NCBI GenBank assembly: GCA_017165825.1 | Contig: CM029367.1 | Coordinates: 26,062,506-26,126,505, forward strand | Origin: Hepsetus odoe | Taxonomy: Eukaryota; Chordata; Actinopteri; Characiformes; Hepsetidae | Length of the DNA stretch: 64,000 nt | Reading direction: 5' to 3' | Part shown: positions 11,513 through 24,207 of the stretch, in pieces | Position numbering within the stretch: the stretch's first letter is position 1 | Layout: every line of letters begins with the position of its first letter | The notes under the pieces: generated by a model | The model's input: the letters and a program-made list of their open reading frames with translations, nothing else | Database searches by the model: none | What the model was told of the DNA's origin: nothing | Program-made: the position numbers and the translations under genes

Positions 11513-14500
11513 TTAAGGCAGAAGAAAGGCAGGCCAATTGCGACAGAGACAGGCTAAAAGAGACCCCTCACTCACAACAGAATGAGAGCATTTACCCACA
11601 TTTCCTTTCTGATCCACAACGGATATTGTTACATCAGGTGAGCAGCAAGAGGCGCTATAGAGCCCCATATATACTGTTGTAGCCCCCTCCTTCACTGTTT
11701 TCTTTGAGAAGCTTCCATTGCCTTGCTGGATGGAGATGACATCAATACCCGAGCCGTTGCCATCAGTGATATTGACAGACAGGTCCCAGGTTGCCTTGTT
11801 GCAGTCAGATGGACAGAGAGAGGTTACATTCACAATCTCACACACTGGAGGGGTGATGTCAGTGACCTGTTGGGAAAAAAGAAAATTGAATTTATAGTCC
11901 GTTAAGAATAACTAAATGCACTGTAGTCACACATTCTGCTATACATTTTCAAACTCACCAGCTTTCCATTTACCAGAGCACGGAATTTCAGTGCCAACTT
12001 AATGGCCGTTAAGTTAATAAATTTGTGGGAACGTAAGAAAATAATTCAACTTTAAATCTCTCAGCACATTACAGTTTCATACATAGTTTCACATCCATTT
12101 GATAATGTTCATTCTTTCTTTTTACACTGAACACAAATGTATCTAAAAACATTCACACAGTAGAGGATTATACACAGTTAAACCAACTGACCCATTGTTT
12201 AGAGCTTTTGTGGTAGAAAATAGTTTGAGAATTACTGCACAATAAACCTAGCATTCCAAAATGAATGCACTTCAGTTAACAAATTCATTTTCATTCATTC
12301 AACACTTCATTAGAATGTCACTATTTCAGAACGTCCTGGTTAATCATGTGTGTGGAGAACATTTAGTGTTTGCAGTTCACAGTCCAAGGAAACAACTATG
12401 TTCAAAGTTACTGGTCTTCAGCACAAATGTTGCTGATCAGTCTTGGCTGTACACATGATATGCATTAGTCAACACAACCTCTCATTAACCTGGGAAAATA
12501 TTACAAAGGGACTTATTAGACACTGCATTGCACATAAAAAGGGACAAAAGTGTGTTAAAAATTTCCTGCTCAAATTCCTTCGTTGTTTTAGACGTTGTTT
12601 TAGTCTGCTTACTACTTTTGAGGTTTCTTTGACCGTTTCACATTCTCGTTATGGTAGCAATGGTAATCTGTCTTGAATTAAAAGACGTTACCTTGGCGAG
12701 GACAGAAAGACGGAGCACCACGTAGTTGGAATCAGCTCCTCCAGGCCCTTCAGCCGCTATGGTTAGAGTAACATCGGTTCCTGATGCTGTGCTTGCAGGC
12801 GTCTTCAAAATTACTGCACTTTCTGTACTTACTCCGCTCACCACGTTCAGCCTGAAATCATAGGATGGATTTGATGAGTAGAAGAGATCTTGGTGCATCT
12901 TTAATTGATTAGAACATTCAAATGTTTTAAAATGGTCAACTTTATACTCAAGACTCAAGATGCTTAATAATTAAACATTAGTTTCATAGTATGTACTGAT
13001 GAATAAGTCTGAAAAATAACCAGTTTGAGTACAGTTTTGAATACAGTTTGAGATCATTTTAGTAAAACTGGATAAGGCAACTCCTGAGCTTGCACATTCA
13101 CTCTGAAATGATCAGTATAGCTTACTTTGAATCATAGGTAAGGGGAATGTCTCTGTTGTTTTTAGCGCTGATATAGTGCCTCCAGATCAGCACAGTGCCG
13201 TGACAGTGACAGTACTTTAAAGCTTTCTCTGGCAGCATGGTGCTGTTATTGCTGGCCTGTAGGGTGAAAGCAGTCCAGTGAAATGAAGTGAGCAAAAATC
13301 ACTCTGTATCTATCCATCCATTTCTGAGGTGCCTAAAATTAACTTGGGTGGGGAGGACAAGAGAAAAAAACACTCTGCAAATGTATGGAAGTCATAAAGT
13401 GAGTGTAGATTCATGCATTTTATTTTAACCTCTATTCAATACAAAAAGAGAATTTAGATTGGTTGCCTGCCACATACTTGCAATTGTAATTTTCTTAGAG
13501 ATTTTGCCTAATAACCCTTCCAGAGTAATGAAGAGTATATATTGAAGCCTAATAAGATTACACATCAGACACAATAGAGCAAGTGAAAAAGCATGAAAAA
13601 AACCTAAAGTTTTAAATTTGAAACTGTTATTTGTTCTTAACTTTTGCATATACAAGCAATGTGATTCTACTTAAAGCCTTTGCTGATGAAAGTGTTCTGG
13701 AAGAACATTGTTTGACTTTAAGAGGTAAAGCTTCTCAGCATGATATATTTAACACATATCATTTGGAACTAATGAACACTCAAACATTGGTGTTATTCAG
13801 GTTGCCCCTAAGCCAAATCTGTGCTGCTTCAGATCTTCTATATAACAGTTTTATATAAACAGTTTTATATATACACGGACACTGTGCATGTTCATTCAGC
13901 ACTGATCATTTCAATGCATTCAAAATACTTTGGCCAAACTGCAGGCATGTGATGTTCATGTTGCAAAAAAGCATGCAAAGCAGGAGACTTTGTGTACCTT
14001 GATGGTGCTGGACAGAGACATCTGTGTAGTGCTCTGCCTTTAGAAATCATTGAAAGGAGTGGCCATTTCAGTTCCTTTCATCTGACCACAAATTCCCCTT
14101 CATAGACCCTGATTTACTGTAACCAGTAAAGTACCCACACCACTCAATTCCTGTATAAGCTCCCATCGGCCTGGCGCCTGAGACTTCCACTAGAGCATCC
14201 TGGACAAGAGCTTCCTAGCCCTTCTGCCTGTTATATTTATGAATAACTTGTGGAGTAAGCCTGTAGTATCAAGGAAATGGATGTGATGAGATAGAAAAAT
14301 GACACATTTGCATCATTAGGTTTTCATTATTCTGTAAGATTTCTTATTTTTGTAACTAAATAGCTTACATAACAACTTACATATAGATTCTGTAGTTTAA
14401 GGGGTTAAACTGGCTTATATTTTACTATTGACAATGTGAATAGCTACTAATTCACACAGAAAACAGAAAGTAAGCGATGTGAAAAAGAGGAAAGGTAAAG

Positions 14501-17500
14501 AGAGGTCAAATGACCAGAGCGGAGACATGTGCTGATTATAAGCAGAGACATTGGCAGTGCATTAAAAGATTCCAACAGCAATTCATATAATGACTGTTCC
14601 AACCTGTCTGTGGGCGACCTTCGATAGCGGCATATCCTGGGTGAGGCCCTTTAAATTCCTCCACAAAGTCATATATGAATGCAATGGGACTTTGACCTGA
14701 AAAAAACATAAAGACACTCCACTTGTAAATCACTTTTTTGCACATTTAGAAGGAAGGATTTCAGATAAGAGTCTCTACCACTTTGGCCAATTTCTCTTTT
14801 ACAGAAAGAATTTGATCCTTCACACTATAAGAAATTCCATCTTCATGCTCACTATCCATCTTACCAGGCTAGCAGAGATCCCTATTAGCTCACATTAATT
14901 GTTATTTAAGCACTTATCCCAACTCACTTATTCAGCACACATAGAGCAAAATGGTGAAACCACCGATCAGGTCGCCAGTCCACTGGAGACCATATTTCCA
15001 GGCTAAAAGGAATTAGCATTAAATTAGGCTACAACTAAAGAAATGCCACTGTTAAGATTAATTAAAATTTTTCTGCATTAATTATTGTTGCTTAGTGACA
15101 TGGCAAATTGTCATGATTTTGTGACTGTGTCTAGTCTTTCAACCTAAACATTCGTCCCTTCTTGAACCAACGAGAACATCCATCCACCCATCCATTTTCT
15201 GCCGCTTGTCCCCAAACGGGGTCGTGGGGGAGTGCTGGAGTCCAACCCAGCCCATCGCAGGACCAACGAGAAAAGTGGCCATTAATACACAAAATTGACA
15301 GCATGAAACTGAGCAGTTCTTTTCCAGAGACAAAGTTATATGTTTTATACTTTTTACAGTTGTCAAAGTGCATCAGGAAGTAAATGTGTACTTCAAATTT
15401 GCAAAAATGTAAAAATCCTACATCTGTGTTAGTATATCATCCAGAACATCAATGAGGCTCACCAGTAACTTTGATGCTGTAGGGTTGTGTGGACTGTATG
15501 CTGATGTTCCACAGGCCCATCTCTGGTTTAGAGTTAAAATGAACCCGATGCAGATTCCCCACAGTCTGAACCACAGCCAGAGGCCCACTACCAGCAGTAC
15601 CTGTTTGAGACTCTCCTGAAAAATACAAGTGATTTCAGCTTGGAGTTGCTTCTGATCCATTTTATGAATATTATTTAATGATAACAGTAGCCTGGAATTA
15701 TTCAATATTGTGATGATATTATGATTCTTACTGATAAAGCAAATGCTTGCGGAAATTCTAAGCCTTCAAACCATATTGCAAAATTCAAACCATATTACAA
15801 AATTCAAACCATATTACAGAATTTTCTGGTAAGCAGAAGTAGAGACATTTGATTATTATCTGATGTCTGTAAAGCATATCAGAGGAAACAAGACCTTTTT
15901 CATGCTTGCTTTGTATTTGGTGTTGTTCATTAGAAAACTGCATTTAGGAAGTATAGCAACGTGCTAACTAACACTATATTATTGACATTTTGATTCGATT
16001 TTTGTGGCATGTGCAGGGTCGTTCCCTAGTCGGATTCCTTTACCCGAAGGGCTGTACAGAGTGAATTTGAGGTAATCTCCAGTGATGTAAGCAGTGACTT
16101 TAGAAATTGATGCATCCAGCAGGAAGGGGAAACTCTCCTTATTGCCTGGGTTTCTGGCCCGCTGAAGAATCGTCACCTGAGAAATAAAGAGGTTCGTAGT
16201 CCATGAAAACATAGCAGAGAAGATGCTTTACTAATTTAAAGTTACTGGTCTTCAACACAAGGTTGCTGATTAGTCTTGGCTGATATGCATAAGTCACCAC
16301 AACCTTGCATTAAACTGGAAAACATTACAAACTCTTTTTTTGTCACTGCATTTCACATGACAAAAACAGACAAAAATATGTTCAAACTTTCCTGCTTAAC
16401 CTCCTTTATTAAAGGGGCCTTTTTTGTCCTTGTCTCACCTTTTGTATAGTGTGTTACACAGGTTTTTGTACATGGAAACAGTGCAAAACTGAAGTGCTCA
16501 ATGTACCCTCAAAAAGGACAAACTGGCTAACTTGCCAACCTGCAGTAATCTCGTGCTGGTAGTTTTGATAATCAGCTGCGGACACTTTTACCTAAAACTG
16601 TGTGGACATGTGGCCTTTTGAGGTCAGATGGGTTCATATTTGAATGGGAATGGAGTGTGTTGTTTATGCTTTTAGGATAAATCATCATTTACCAGGGCAG
16701 ATGTGGAGGTGTCAACAATGATGTCAGTGGCACTGGGCAGTTCGGCCTTGGACACCTGTATCGCTAGACCTCCAGAAGCCAGAGCTGAATCATAATACAG
16801 CCTGAAAATGGAGCGCTCCCTTGACACTGCTCTCTTCGATCTTTTGCCTGGTGTCATTAAGTAGGATACCTGAGAGAGAGACGTTGAGGTAAGACGCATG
16901 CAGAAGTAATATGAGAATGTGTGGATGTGAAATGATACAGTAAAATTACAGATGGAAGTCTATACTGAGGATGTTAACTATAAATGTTTATATTAACTGT
17001 TAATTAATGTTAATTAATTGTTTCTGATGGTTTTTACCCATAATTCACAAAACTCACTGGTGGTTCATTCAGTTTAGTTTTGCATATAGCAAGTAATGCT
17101 GGGTTTGATCTTTTAAGTAGAAAGCTCAGCAGCAAATAAAACAAAATTGCATTCTCGACTTGAAAACATTATATGGCTTAATTTTCTTTAAGGATGTGAA
17201 GTTTCAGGTTTTTACTGTAGACTTCGTGCTGCGGATGAGAGCGGTGATGGTTTTTTCCAAGTGCACGTCTTTAGCTGTAGCATCGGTAAAAACGTAGATC
17301 TGAGAGGAGGATGGAGCGCCAGTCAGAGCCAGCTGAGAACGAGAGAAAGACGAAGATTGAAATTGAGAGATATTAAACATGAACATGTTGTGCTGAAGAG
17401 ATCTTGTAAAACATGCAAATATACACTCAAGCGACACAAAGCTGAGCTTGGCATCTTATTTGCCTTTTTTTTCAGAATTTTTCTTAATTTTTTTTTTTCT

Positions 17501-18849
17501 TAAATGGTGCATCAGATTCTTTGACACCTCACAGAAAAACTGCAGGAGCATTTATGGTATATTAAACCAGATCACCAGAATATAACTGCTGCATCATTTA
17601 AGGTGGAATGTAAAATTTTAATTAGAAGCAAATATATGAGGTGGCAGAATGTGGAAAGTATGAAATTAGAATAAAAAAAAGTCAGCTGCGTAATTATTGC
17701 AATTTGCTTTATGAGACTTCCTCTCTACCTGAAGTCCTGATAGACACATTTCTGGTATATCCCCGCCCCCTTTTGCTGTCAGCTTTGAGATCTCAGACTT
17801 CATCACATTTGGGTCAACTGTTCTTATTAGTGGTCCAAATTCTGTAATTGCACACAGAGAATACAAGACAATTACATACAATTACAAGACTTAAATATAT
17901 CTGCTCTAAATTCAACTCAGAGTCCAAATCAAAGTCTACATTTAAAAAATGTGTTCAAAAAGAAAAACTATCTATAATGCTTTTATTGTTTATGTGCCAC
18001 TTTTGAAAAAATAATTATTGTGATCACATTTGTGTATATATATACAGTACTGTGCAAATGTTTTAGGCAGGTGTGAAAAAATGCTGTAAACAAAGAATGC
18101 TTTCAAAAATATAAATAATGATTGTTTATTTTTATCAATTTACAAAATGCAAAGTGAGTGAACAAAAGAAAAATCCAAATCAAATCAATATTTGGTGTTA
18201 CTACCTTTTGCCTTCAAACCAGCATCAGTTCTTCTAGGTACACTTGCACAAAGTCAGGGATTCTGTAGGATTATAGTCGGTGTCTGATCAACCAGTTTTA
18301 CCAAACAGGTGCTGATGATCATCAACGTCACACGGAGGTTGAAACACAGTCATGTTTGGAACAACCTACCAGCCGGGTTCCTTCAACAACTGTGTGCAGG
18401 TGTACCTAGAAGAATTGATGCTGTTTTGAAGGCAAAGGGTGGTCACACCAAATATTGATTTGATTTTGAGCCCTGATTTTTTGAGGTGTGTTAAAACAGG
18501 CAAAACGTGCAGGGCAGCATAGGCCTAACCTCGGGACATAGCCTGTTCAGAACAATGATCTTAAAGAGAGGGGGAAGGAAATCTTGCTTGAGCAAATTTG
18601 CCATGTACTTCTCCCATTTGTGCAACTGTTGTGCAACTGTTGGCCAACTTTTGTTCAACGTCTCAGGGAGGTCACTTACGTGGGTCATTGAATGGAACCA
18701 ATATGTATTCTGAAGGTTCGTCCAGCGTGCCTTTTTTGCTGTCTATAATTTTGTTCGCAACTCGTTTTGCTTCGGCAATATCATCAGACATGCTTCCTGT
18801 TGTGTCTATCACAAAGCACAGGACAGCAGAACGAGCAATACCCATCATC
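11513..18849 (-). CDS. VWA7/VWA10-like von Willebrand A-domain protein, 5'-incomplete, possibly a pseudogene
   Basis: Exons in transcript order: 18849-18680, 17841-17729, 17332-17216, 16869-16693, 16176-16044, 15615-15463, 14696-14604, 14260-13998, 13256-13126, 12851-12692 and 11866-11513 (stop at 11513). All junctions keep phase and total about 620 residues. The first exon holds the VWA core with the metal-site motif DTTGSM and YILVPFNDP. The following exons give GGGDIPEMCLSGLQ, SQIYVFTDATAKD, a basic RSKRA segment, beta-sandwich modules (LKFTLYSPSG) and a Cys-rich C-terminus (SASCCSPDV). The family is secreted or extracellular. The first exon enters in phase 2, so upstream exons (signal peptide, N-terminal domain) are missing and may lie in or beyond the N gap. 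Exon 14260-13998 has in-frame TAG, TGA and TAA plus apparent compensating frameshifts, so this copy may be dead or mis-assembled there. Confidence 0.8.
15172..15262. mobile_element. Short fish repeat insertion with 11-bp target duplication
   Basis: Contains the widespread fish repeat core CATCCATTTTCTGCCGCTTG. It is flanked by identical ACCAACGAGAA at 15166-15176 and 15262-15272, a direct sign of insertion. It lies in a VWA7/10-like intron. Confidence 0.75.
18044..18468. mobile_element. Foldback MITE in first visible intron of the VWA7/10-like gene
   Basis: Starts ACAGTACTGTGCAAATG. The arm at about 18177-18255 (ATCAATATTTGGTGT, CCTTCAAA, CTAGGTACAC) is inverted at about 18395-18468 (GTGTACCTAG, TTTGAAGG, ACACCAAATATTGAT). 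It has no coding capacity, as expected of a non-autonomous DNA transposon. Confidence 0.75.
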
Positions 18850-18852
18850 CTG

Positions 18853-18878
18853 AGAGAGAGAGAGAGCAAGAGCGAGAG

Positions 18879-18909
<31 letters not shown>
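18853..18909. repeat. (AG)n microsatellite at a VWA exon acceptor
   Basis: GA/AG repeats run up to the CTCTCTCAG acceptor of the exon starting at 18849. On the minus strand they form its polypyrimidine tract. Confidence 0.85.
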
Positions 18910-18911
<2 letters not shown>

Positions 18912-18984
18912 TCTTGACAATTTATTAATAATTAAATAAACAATTAATACATTATTAATGTTAGTTTTAGTTCAGCCACTATGG

Positions 18985-19716
18985 CTGCATAAGCCAGTGT
19001 ATTTCTTTGTGCCAATCCCAAGCCCGGATAAACGGGGAGGTTTACATCAGGAAGGGCATCCAGTGTAAAACTTTTTTTTTTTAATTTGTATTGCCAAATC
19101 AATAAAAAAAACGAAACAGAATTCCATACTGGATCTGTCGAGGCCCGGGTTAACAATGACCACCACTAATGCTGTTAGCCTACAGGGTGCTGGTGGAAAC
19201 TGGACTACTGTTGGCCAAAGGAAAAATGAAGAAGTGAAGGAGTGATTAGGATGCAGGGAGTAGATGTGACAAAGGTGGAGAAGTTTAAATACTTGGGATC
19301 AGCAGTTCAGAGTAACTGAAGTAACTGAGTTCAGTGTGGCAGAGAGGTGAAGAAGAGAGTGCAGACAGGTTGGAATGGGTGGAGAAGAGTGGCTGGAGTG
19401 ATTTGTGACAGATGGGTTCTAGCTAGAGTGAAAGGGAAGGTTTAAAGGACAATAGTGAGACCAGCTATGTTGTATGGGTTGGAGACACACAGAGGAAAAG
19501 ACAGGAGGTCGAGCTGGAGGTGTCAGAGTTAAAGATGCTGAGATTTTTGTTGAGTGTGATGAGGATGTACAGGATTAGAAACAAGTATATTAGAGGAACA
19601 GCTCAGGTTAGACGTTTTGGAGACAAAGTTAGAGAAGCAAGGTTGCGTTGGTTTGGACATGTCCAGAGAAGAGATGAGGATTATATTGGGAGGAGGATGT
19701 TGAAGATGGAGCTGCC
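18985..19716 (+). mobile_element. RTE-like LINE copy, internally deleted, ending at assembly gap
   Basis: The left part (CAAGCCCGGATAAACGGGGA, CAGGAAGGGCATCCAGTGTA, GGCCCGGGTTAACAA) resembles the leader common in fish LINEs. From about 19260 the sequence encodes the end of a reverse transcriptase (KVEKFKYLGSAVQS, GWNGWRRVAGVICDRR, RPAMLYGLET, MLRFLLSVMRMYRIRNKYI, LRWFGHVQRRDEDYIGRRML). The frame is broken several times. The copy runs into the gap. Confidence 0.8.
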
Positions 19717-20216
19717 NNNNNNNNNNNNNNNNNNNNNNNNNNNNNNNNNNNNNNNNNNNNNNNNNNNNNNNNNNNNNNNNNNNNNNNNNNNNNNNNNNNN
19801 NNNNNNNNNNNNNNNNNNNNNNNNNNNNNNNNNNNNNNNNNNNNNNNNNNNNNNNNNNNNNNNNNNNNNNNNNNNNNNNNNNNNNNNNNNNNNNNNNNNN
19901 NNNNNNNNNNNNNNNNNNNNNNNNNNNNNNNNNNNNNNNNNNNNNNNNNNNNNNNNNNNNNNNNNNNNNNNNNNNNNNNNNNNNNNNNNNNNNNNNNNNN
20001 NNNNNNNNNNNNNNNNNNNNNNNNNNNNNNNNNNNNNNNNNNNNNNNNNNNNNNNNNNNNNNNNNNNNNNNNNNNNNNNNNNNNNNNNNNNNNNNNNNNN
20101 NNNNNNNNNNNNNNNNNNNNNNNNNNNNNNNNNNNNNNNNNNNNNNNNNNNNNNNNNNNNNNNNNNNNNNNNNNNNNNNNNNNNNNNNNNNNNNNNNNNN
20201 NNNNNNNNNNNNNNNN
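19717..20216. other. Assembly gap, 500 N
   Basis: Exactly 500 N, probably a fixed-length placeholder, so the true distance is unknown. The left flank is LINE sequence and the right flank is an AG/ACAG microsatellite. Missing 5' exons of the VWA7/10-like gene may lie here. Confidence 0.98.
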
Positions 20217-20281
<65 letters not shown>

Positions 20282-20332
20282 GAGAGAGAGAGAGAGACAG
20301 ACAGAGACAGAGACAGAGACAGAGAGAGAGAG
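20217..20332. repeat. (AG)n and (ACAG)n microsatellite
   Basis: Long AG run with ACAGACAG and ACAGAG variants immediately after the gap. Confidence 0.95.
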
Positions 20333-20865
20333 ATTTCCTCTGTATCAACAGGTTACACGTCTTTATGAGATTTTCTTAGTCTTGTGTATACGTCTGGAGG
20401 AAAACTCGTGATAGGCCTTCATTTGTGAAGTCCAGACAGGGTGAAGCCAGCAGTTATGCCTCAGAAGAAAAAAAAACTAACAAATTATGTCAATGTATCA
20501 TATAATTATGTCAGGATGTTGTACAGATTAGAACAGGGCCTCTGTAGTATATATTAGGCAAATTTGATGGGGTTGTTGCTGGTTTGAGCTAAGACTGCCA
20601 CCTGGTGGTTAATGCACTGTACAGTATATACAAGGGTAGCTCAAAAATGTATTGGCATGACAGTTTTATAAGAAAGTTAAGCAAGTTCAAATTTAATTTA
20701 TTCTAGATTCATTACATGTAACCTAAATTGCACCATGCATTTTTCTATTTTCATTGTGACTATTATGGCCTACTGCTCAAAAAAGTAAAAAACTCAAATT
20801 ATCTCAAATTATTAAAATATTTAATTTTGAGCAAACTACTACTTAAATAGTATAAGAGCTGGCTC

Positions 20866-21660
20866 TATCAACAGTCATGGTGGAGACTGCTGACTTGACA
20901 ATTAAGAAGATGATCAACAACACTGTCCATGAGAAGCTTAAGCAACAGAAGTTCATTGCTGAAACAGCCGGCCATCACAGTGCTGTTATATAGACACATT
21001 CATGGAAAGCTGACTGAAAGGGAAGAGTGTTGTAGGAAAAGGTAACAGGCAACAGGAGTGAACACAGCCTTGAAAGGATTGCCAAAAAAAGTCCAATCAC
21101 ATTTGAGAAAGTTTCTTAAGGAGTGGACTCTAATGATGAGAAGTCTCCTAACTGGGCAAAGGAGAAAAAACTGGACTGTTACTCAGTAGCCCAAAGTCCA
21201 GTTTTCAGACAAAAGTAAAATTAGCATTTCATTTGGGAAGGTCCCTGCGTATGGAAGAGTGAAGAGGCACAGAAAGCCAAGGTGCTTGATGACCAGTGTG
21301 AAGTTTCCACAGTATGTGAAGATGCCTTGCTGTCTGCTGATGTTGGGCCACTATGTTCCATCAAGTCAGTTAACGTAGCGGTCTACCAGGAGATTTTAGA
21401 GCATTTCATGCTTCCATCTGTTGACAAGCTTTATGGCGATGCTGACTTCCTTTTCCAACATGACTTGCCAAAGCTATTATCAAATGGTTTGCTGACAATG
21501 ATATTACCGTTCTTGATCGGTCAGCCAGCCTGCCTGACTGAACCCCACAGGGAATCTACATCGTGTTATCAAGAGGAAGAAGAGAAATATATTCTGTATT
21601 ATATATTATGTAATAATTTGATCCTGGTTTTCTGATTTTCATGAGCTATAAGTCATAATC
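20866..21660 (+). pseudogene. Tc1/mariner-type transposase, decayed
   Basis: Collinear with fish Tc1/mariner transposases: an initial helix-turn-helix-like part (20880-21100), then GGAGAAAAAACTGGACTGTT, AAAATTAGCATTTCATTTGG and a 3' region translating as DQCEVSTVC, VYQEILEHFMLPSVDKLYGDADFLF. Several frameshifts and the loss of the final catalytic region make it inactive. Confidence 0.7.
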
Positions 21661-23590
21661 ATCATAATCTTAAAAATATTCTAGAAATAAAATACTTTTC
21701 ACATGATTTAAAAGTTTTTTATATGCACCTGTATGTGCTTCATCTGTGTTTAGCAACCCTGGTTCTGAAGGACCCCAGCTCTGCACATTTAAGTGTTCTC
21801 CCTGCTCCTAACACACCAGAGCTAAATAACAAGCCCTTCCTGAGTTCACACATGTTTATAAAGCACTAAAATGCACAGGCTATCCTGCAGCAAGTACTGA
21901 TGTCATATAGTAGTTAGCAGTATTTGTTTCTTATAGCTATTATGGAAATATGTCAGTAGTGAATTTAGGATGCACTGACATGATATCTTCATATCTATGC
22001 TGAAATAGAATTAGCGCCGAAATTTTTGTTAGGTTCAAAACAAAATATGTGTCCTGTTTGCATAATTTAAGAGGGAATATCAGGTATCTGGTGGGTGACA
22101 GAGGGGCAGACATTGATATTGTGGTTTAATTACACACGGGCTTGTAAATAGTGCACAATTATCACACACTCCACCTGCGTCTTACTAGTCCCTGGTCCAC
22201 ACTACAGGATTATTGGATCAATTTTGAGGCCACTTTGCCCTTCCTGAGACAATGTCCCCCAGTTTCATGGAATATCGTGAGATGATGACAGGTGAGCTGA
22301 ATGGAACTTGTCATTACGTACCAAAGAAGTTCTGAGTGTCGCAGCTACGTTAAGATCGAGATATATTTCAGAGAATTATATAAAATAAATATGAAAAGTT
22401 AAAAAGGTTAAAAAAAAATGTTTATGTATTCTCTTTTAGGTTAAATATATTCTTTCTTTCTTTCTTTCTTTTTGGGTGAAGGAATTTTTCTGTTTGGTCA
22501 CCTGTGTTTGGAAAAAACATATTAGTGAAGGCCTGCAGACTTGGTGTTTTATTCTGACAGGGATTTGTGCTTTTTGGAAAGACAGGATATCTGTCTATGG
22601 TTGTTCCTATGTTTTTAGAAATTGGAGTCTGTTTCAGAGAAATATGTTCAAACATTTGGAAAACCCAATTCTTGCAAGTAATCCTGCTATGCAGTTTTCA
22701 TAAACGGGGAAAAGAATCCAGAAAAAAAAACCCACTCACAATATCAGGGAATCTGTAGGGATTAAATGGTATTATTGCAGGCTGGTGATTCAGTAATACA
22801 CTAATACTTTTATCTGAAGGGAACTCATCTCCCTGCCTCGCAAGGGAAAGGAAAAAGGAAACAAATCAGGCCACCGGACTCTTTCTTGTGCACCTGTTCC
22901 ATTCCTTTCAAAGCACTGGTCAACTTAATCCCACTGACAAGTGTTCAAGTTGATGCGACAGGCTGCTGCTTTGACTGTGACTCAGCTGTATTGAAAATGA
23001 TGAGGCTGAAATAAAACTGAATGGATCTCAGTGTGAATGTGGCCAAAAGACTCAGCTGGAAAGAATGCTACCGAGACTCCTGATTTCCAGTATCCCATTC
23101 AATTTTCAAATACGGTCACTTTTCCTCAATTGCATTTGATAACTTTTATCTTTCGTTTCGCGCAAGTATCATACCTTATCTCTTTTGTTTTGTTCTGGCA
23201 TCCTCTGCTTTCCTGTTTCAATGTGTGATTCCTTCATCTCTGAAAAAAACAGCTGTTGAAAAATTAGTTGTAGCGCATAAATAATGTCATATAACATCAA
23301 CCCCCATAAGTCTTTACATTTTCTCTTTTTTTGTTAAGAATTGTGTTGATGTATCATAGTAGGTTTATTTGCAAACATCTGATTCATCTTCATCATAAAA
23401 ATTCAAAGGGCCGTTTCTTGTCTGTGAGCTCTTTGCTCTTCCTGCTGCACTTTTCCAGCACTTTTCTCTTTTTTACCTTGCTACCACTCACTTCCTCTCA
23501 TCAGTACCAACCTCATTTCACTCTCTGTGTAATCTGAAATGTTTAGGATTAAAAAGGCCTCCAACAGTCCCTAATTCCCTCTTCCCCCAC

Positions 23591-23635
<45 letters not shown>

Positions 23636-24207
23636 CCCACCCTCTCTTTTTATCTTGCCAGTCCCCTCCCCTCTCTGTCACTCTTTCTTTCAGCCCCCCT
23701 CCCTATGCATGTCCCTCTCCCTCTTTATTTCTGTCCCAACCCTGTCACTGTCAAATCAGTTTGTAGTCCCGTACAGGGAGAGGTGGGATATACAGTATAG
23801 TAGCCATCAAGAACCCAACTAAGTGGTGGTGAAGCAATAGAGAAAAAGATGGAGGAAGAGAAAATGGACATTAGACGCAAGATGAGAGTTTTGAGATTAG
23901 ATTCCCAGAATGGATCCCACCGCTGACACCAAGAGGAAGATAAAGCTCTTTCTCTTTCGGGCTAAAATTCATAAGCTTCATTTTACCAGCTACATTTTTA
24001 TCATCATCTTCATTATTGGTAGTGCTAGTATAATTACTCAGCAGTGCCCACATAGGCCGTTTGGTTGTCTCATGTAAGCTATTGCACTGCTGGAAGGGAA
24101 GTTGGTGTATGTCTGATCACAGGCAGCAGGATAGAGAGCAGTGAGCAAGAGAGGGTCAAGAGAAGGAAAAAAGAACAGGACAATAAAAAAAAAACCTACG
24201 ACAGGGA
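21661..24207. other. Intergenic / upstream region of cabp2
   Basis: No exon recognised. It includes a repeat-like stretch near 21765-21860 (CCTGGTTCTGAAGGACCCC), a short (CTTT)n near 22450 and a (CT)n run at 23591-23630. The last few hundred bases probably hold the cabp2 promoter and 5' UTR, but no specific element can be assigned. Confidence 0.4.

Noticed and set aside
19520..20368. 282-codon ORF crossing the N gap
   Set aside because: It joins a LINE fragment to an AG repeat through 500 unknown bases; only the LINE part is real.
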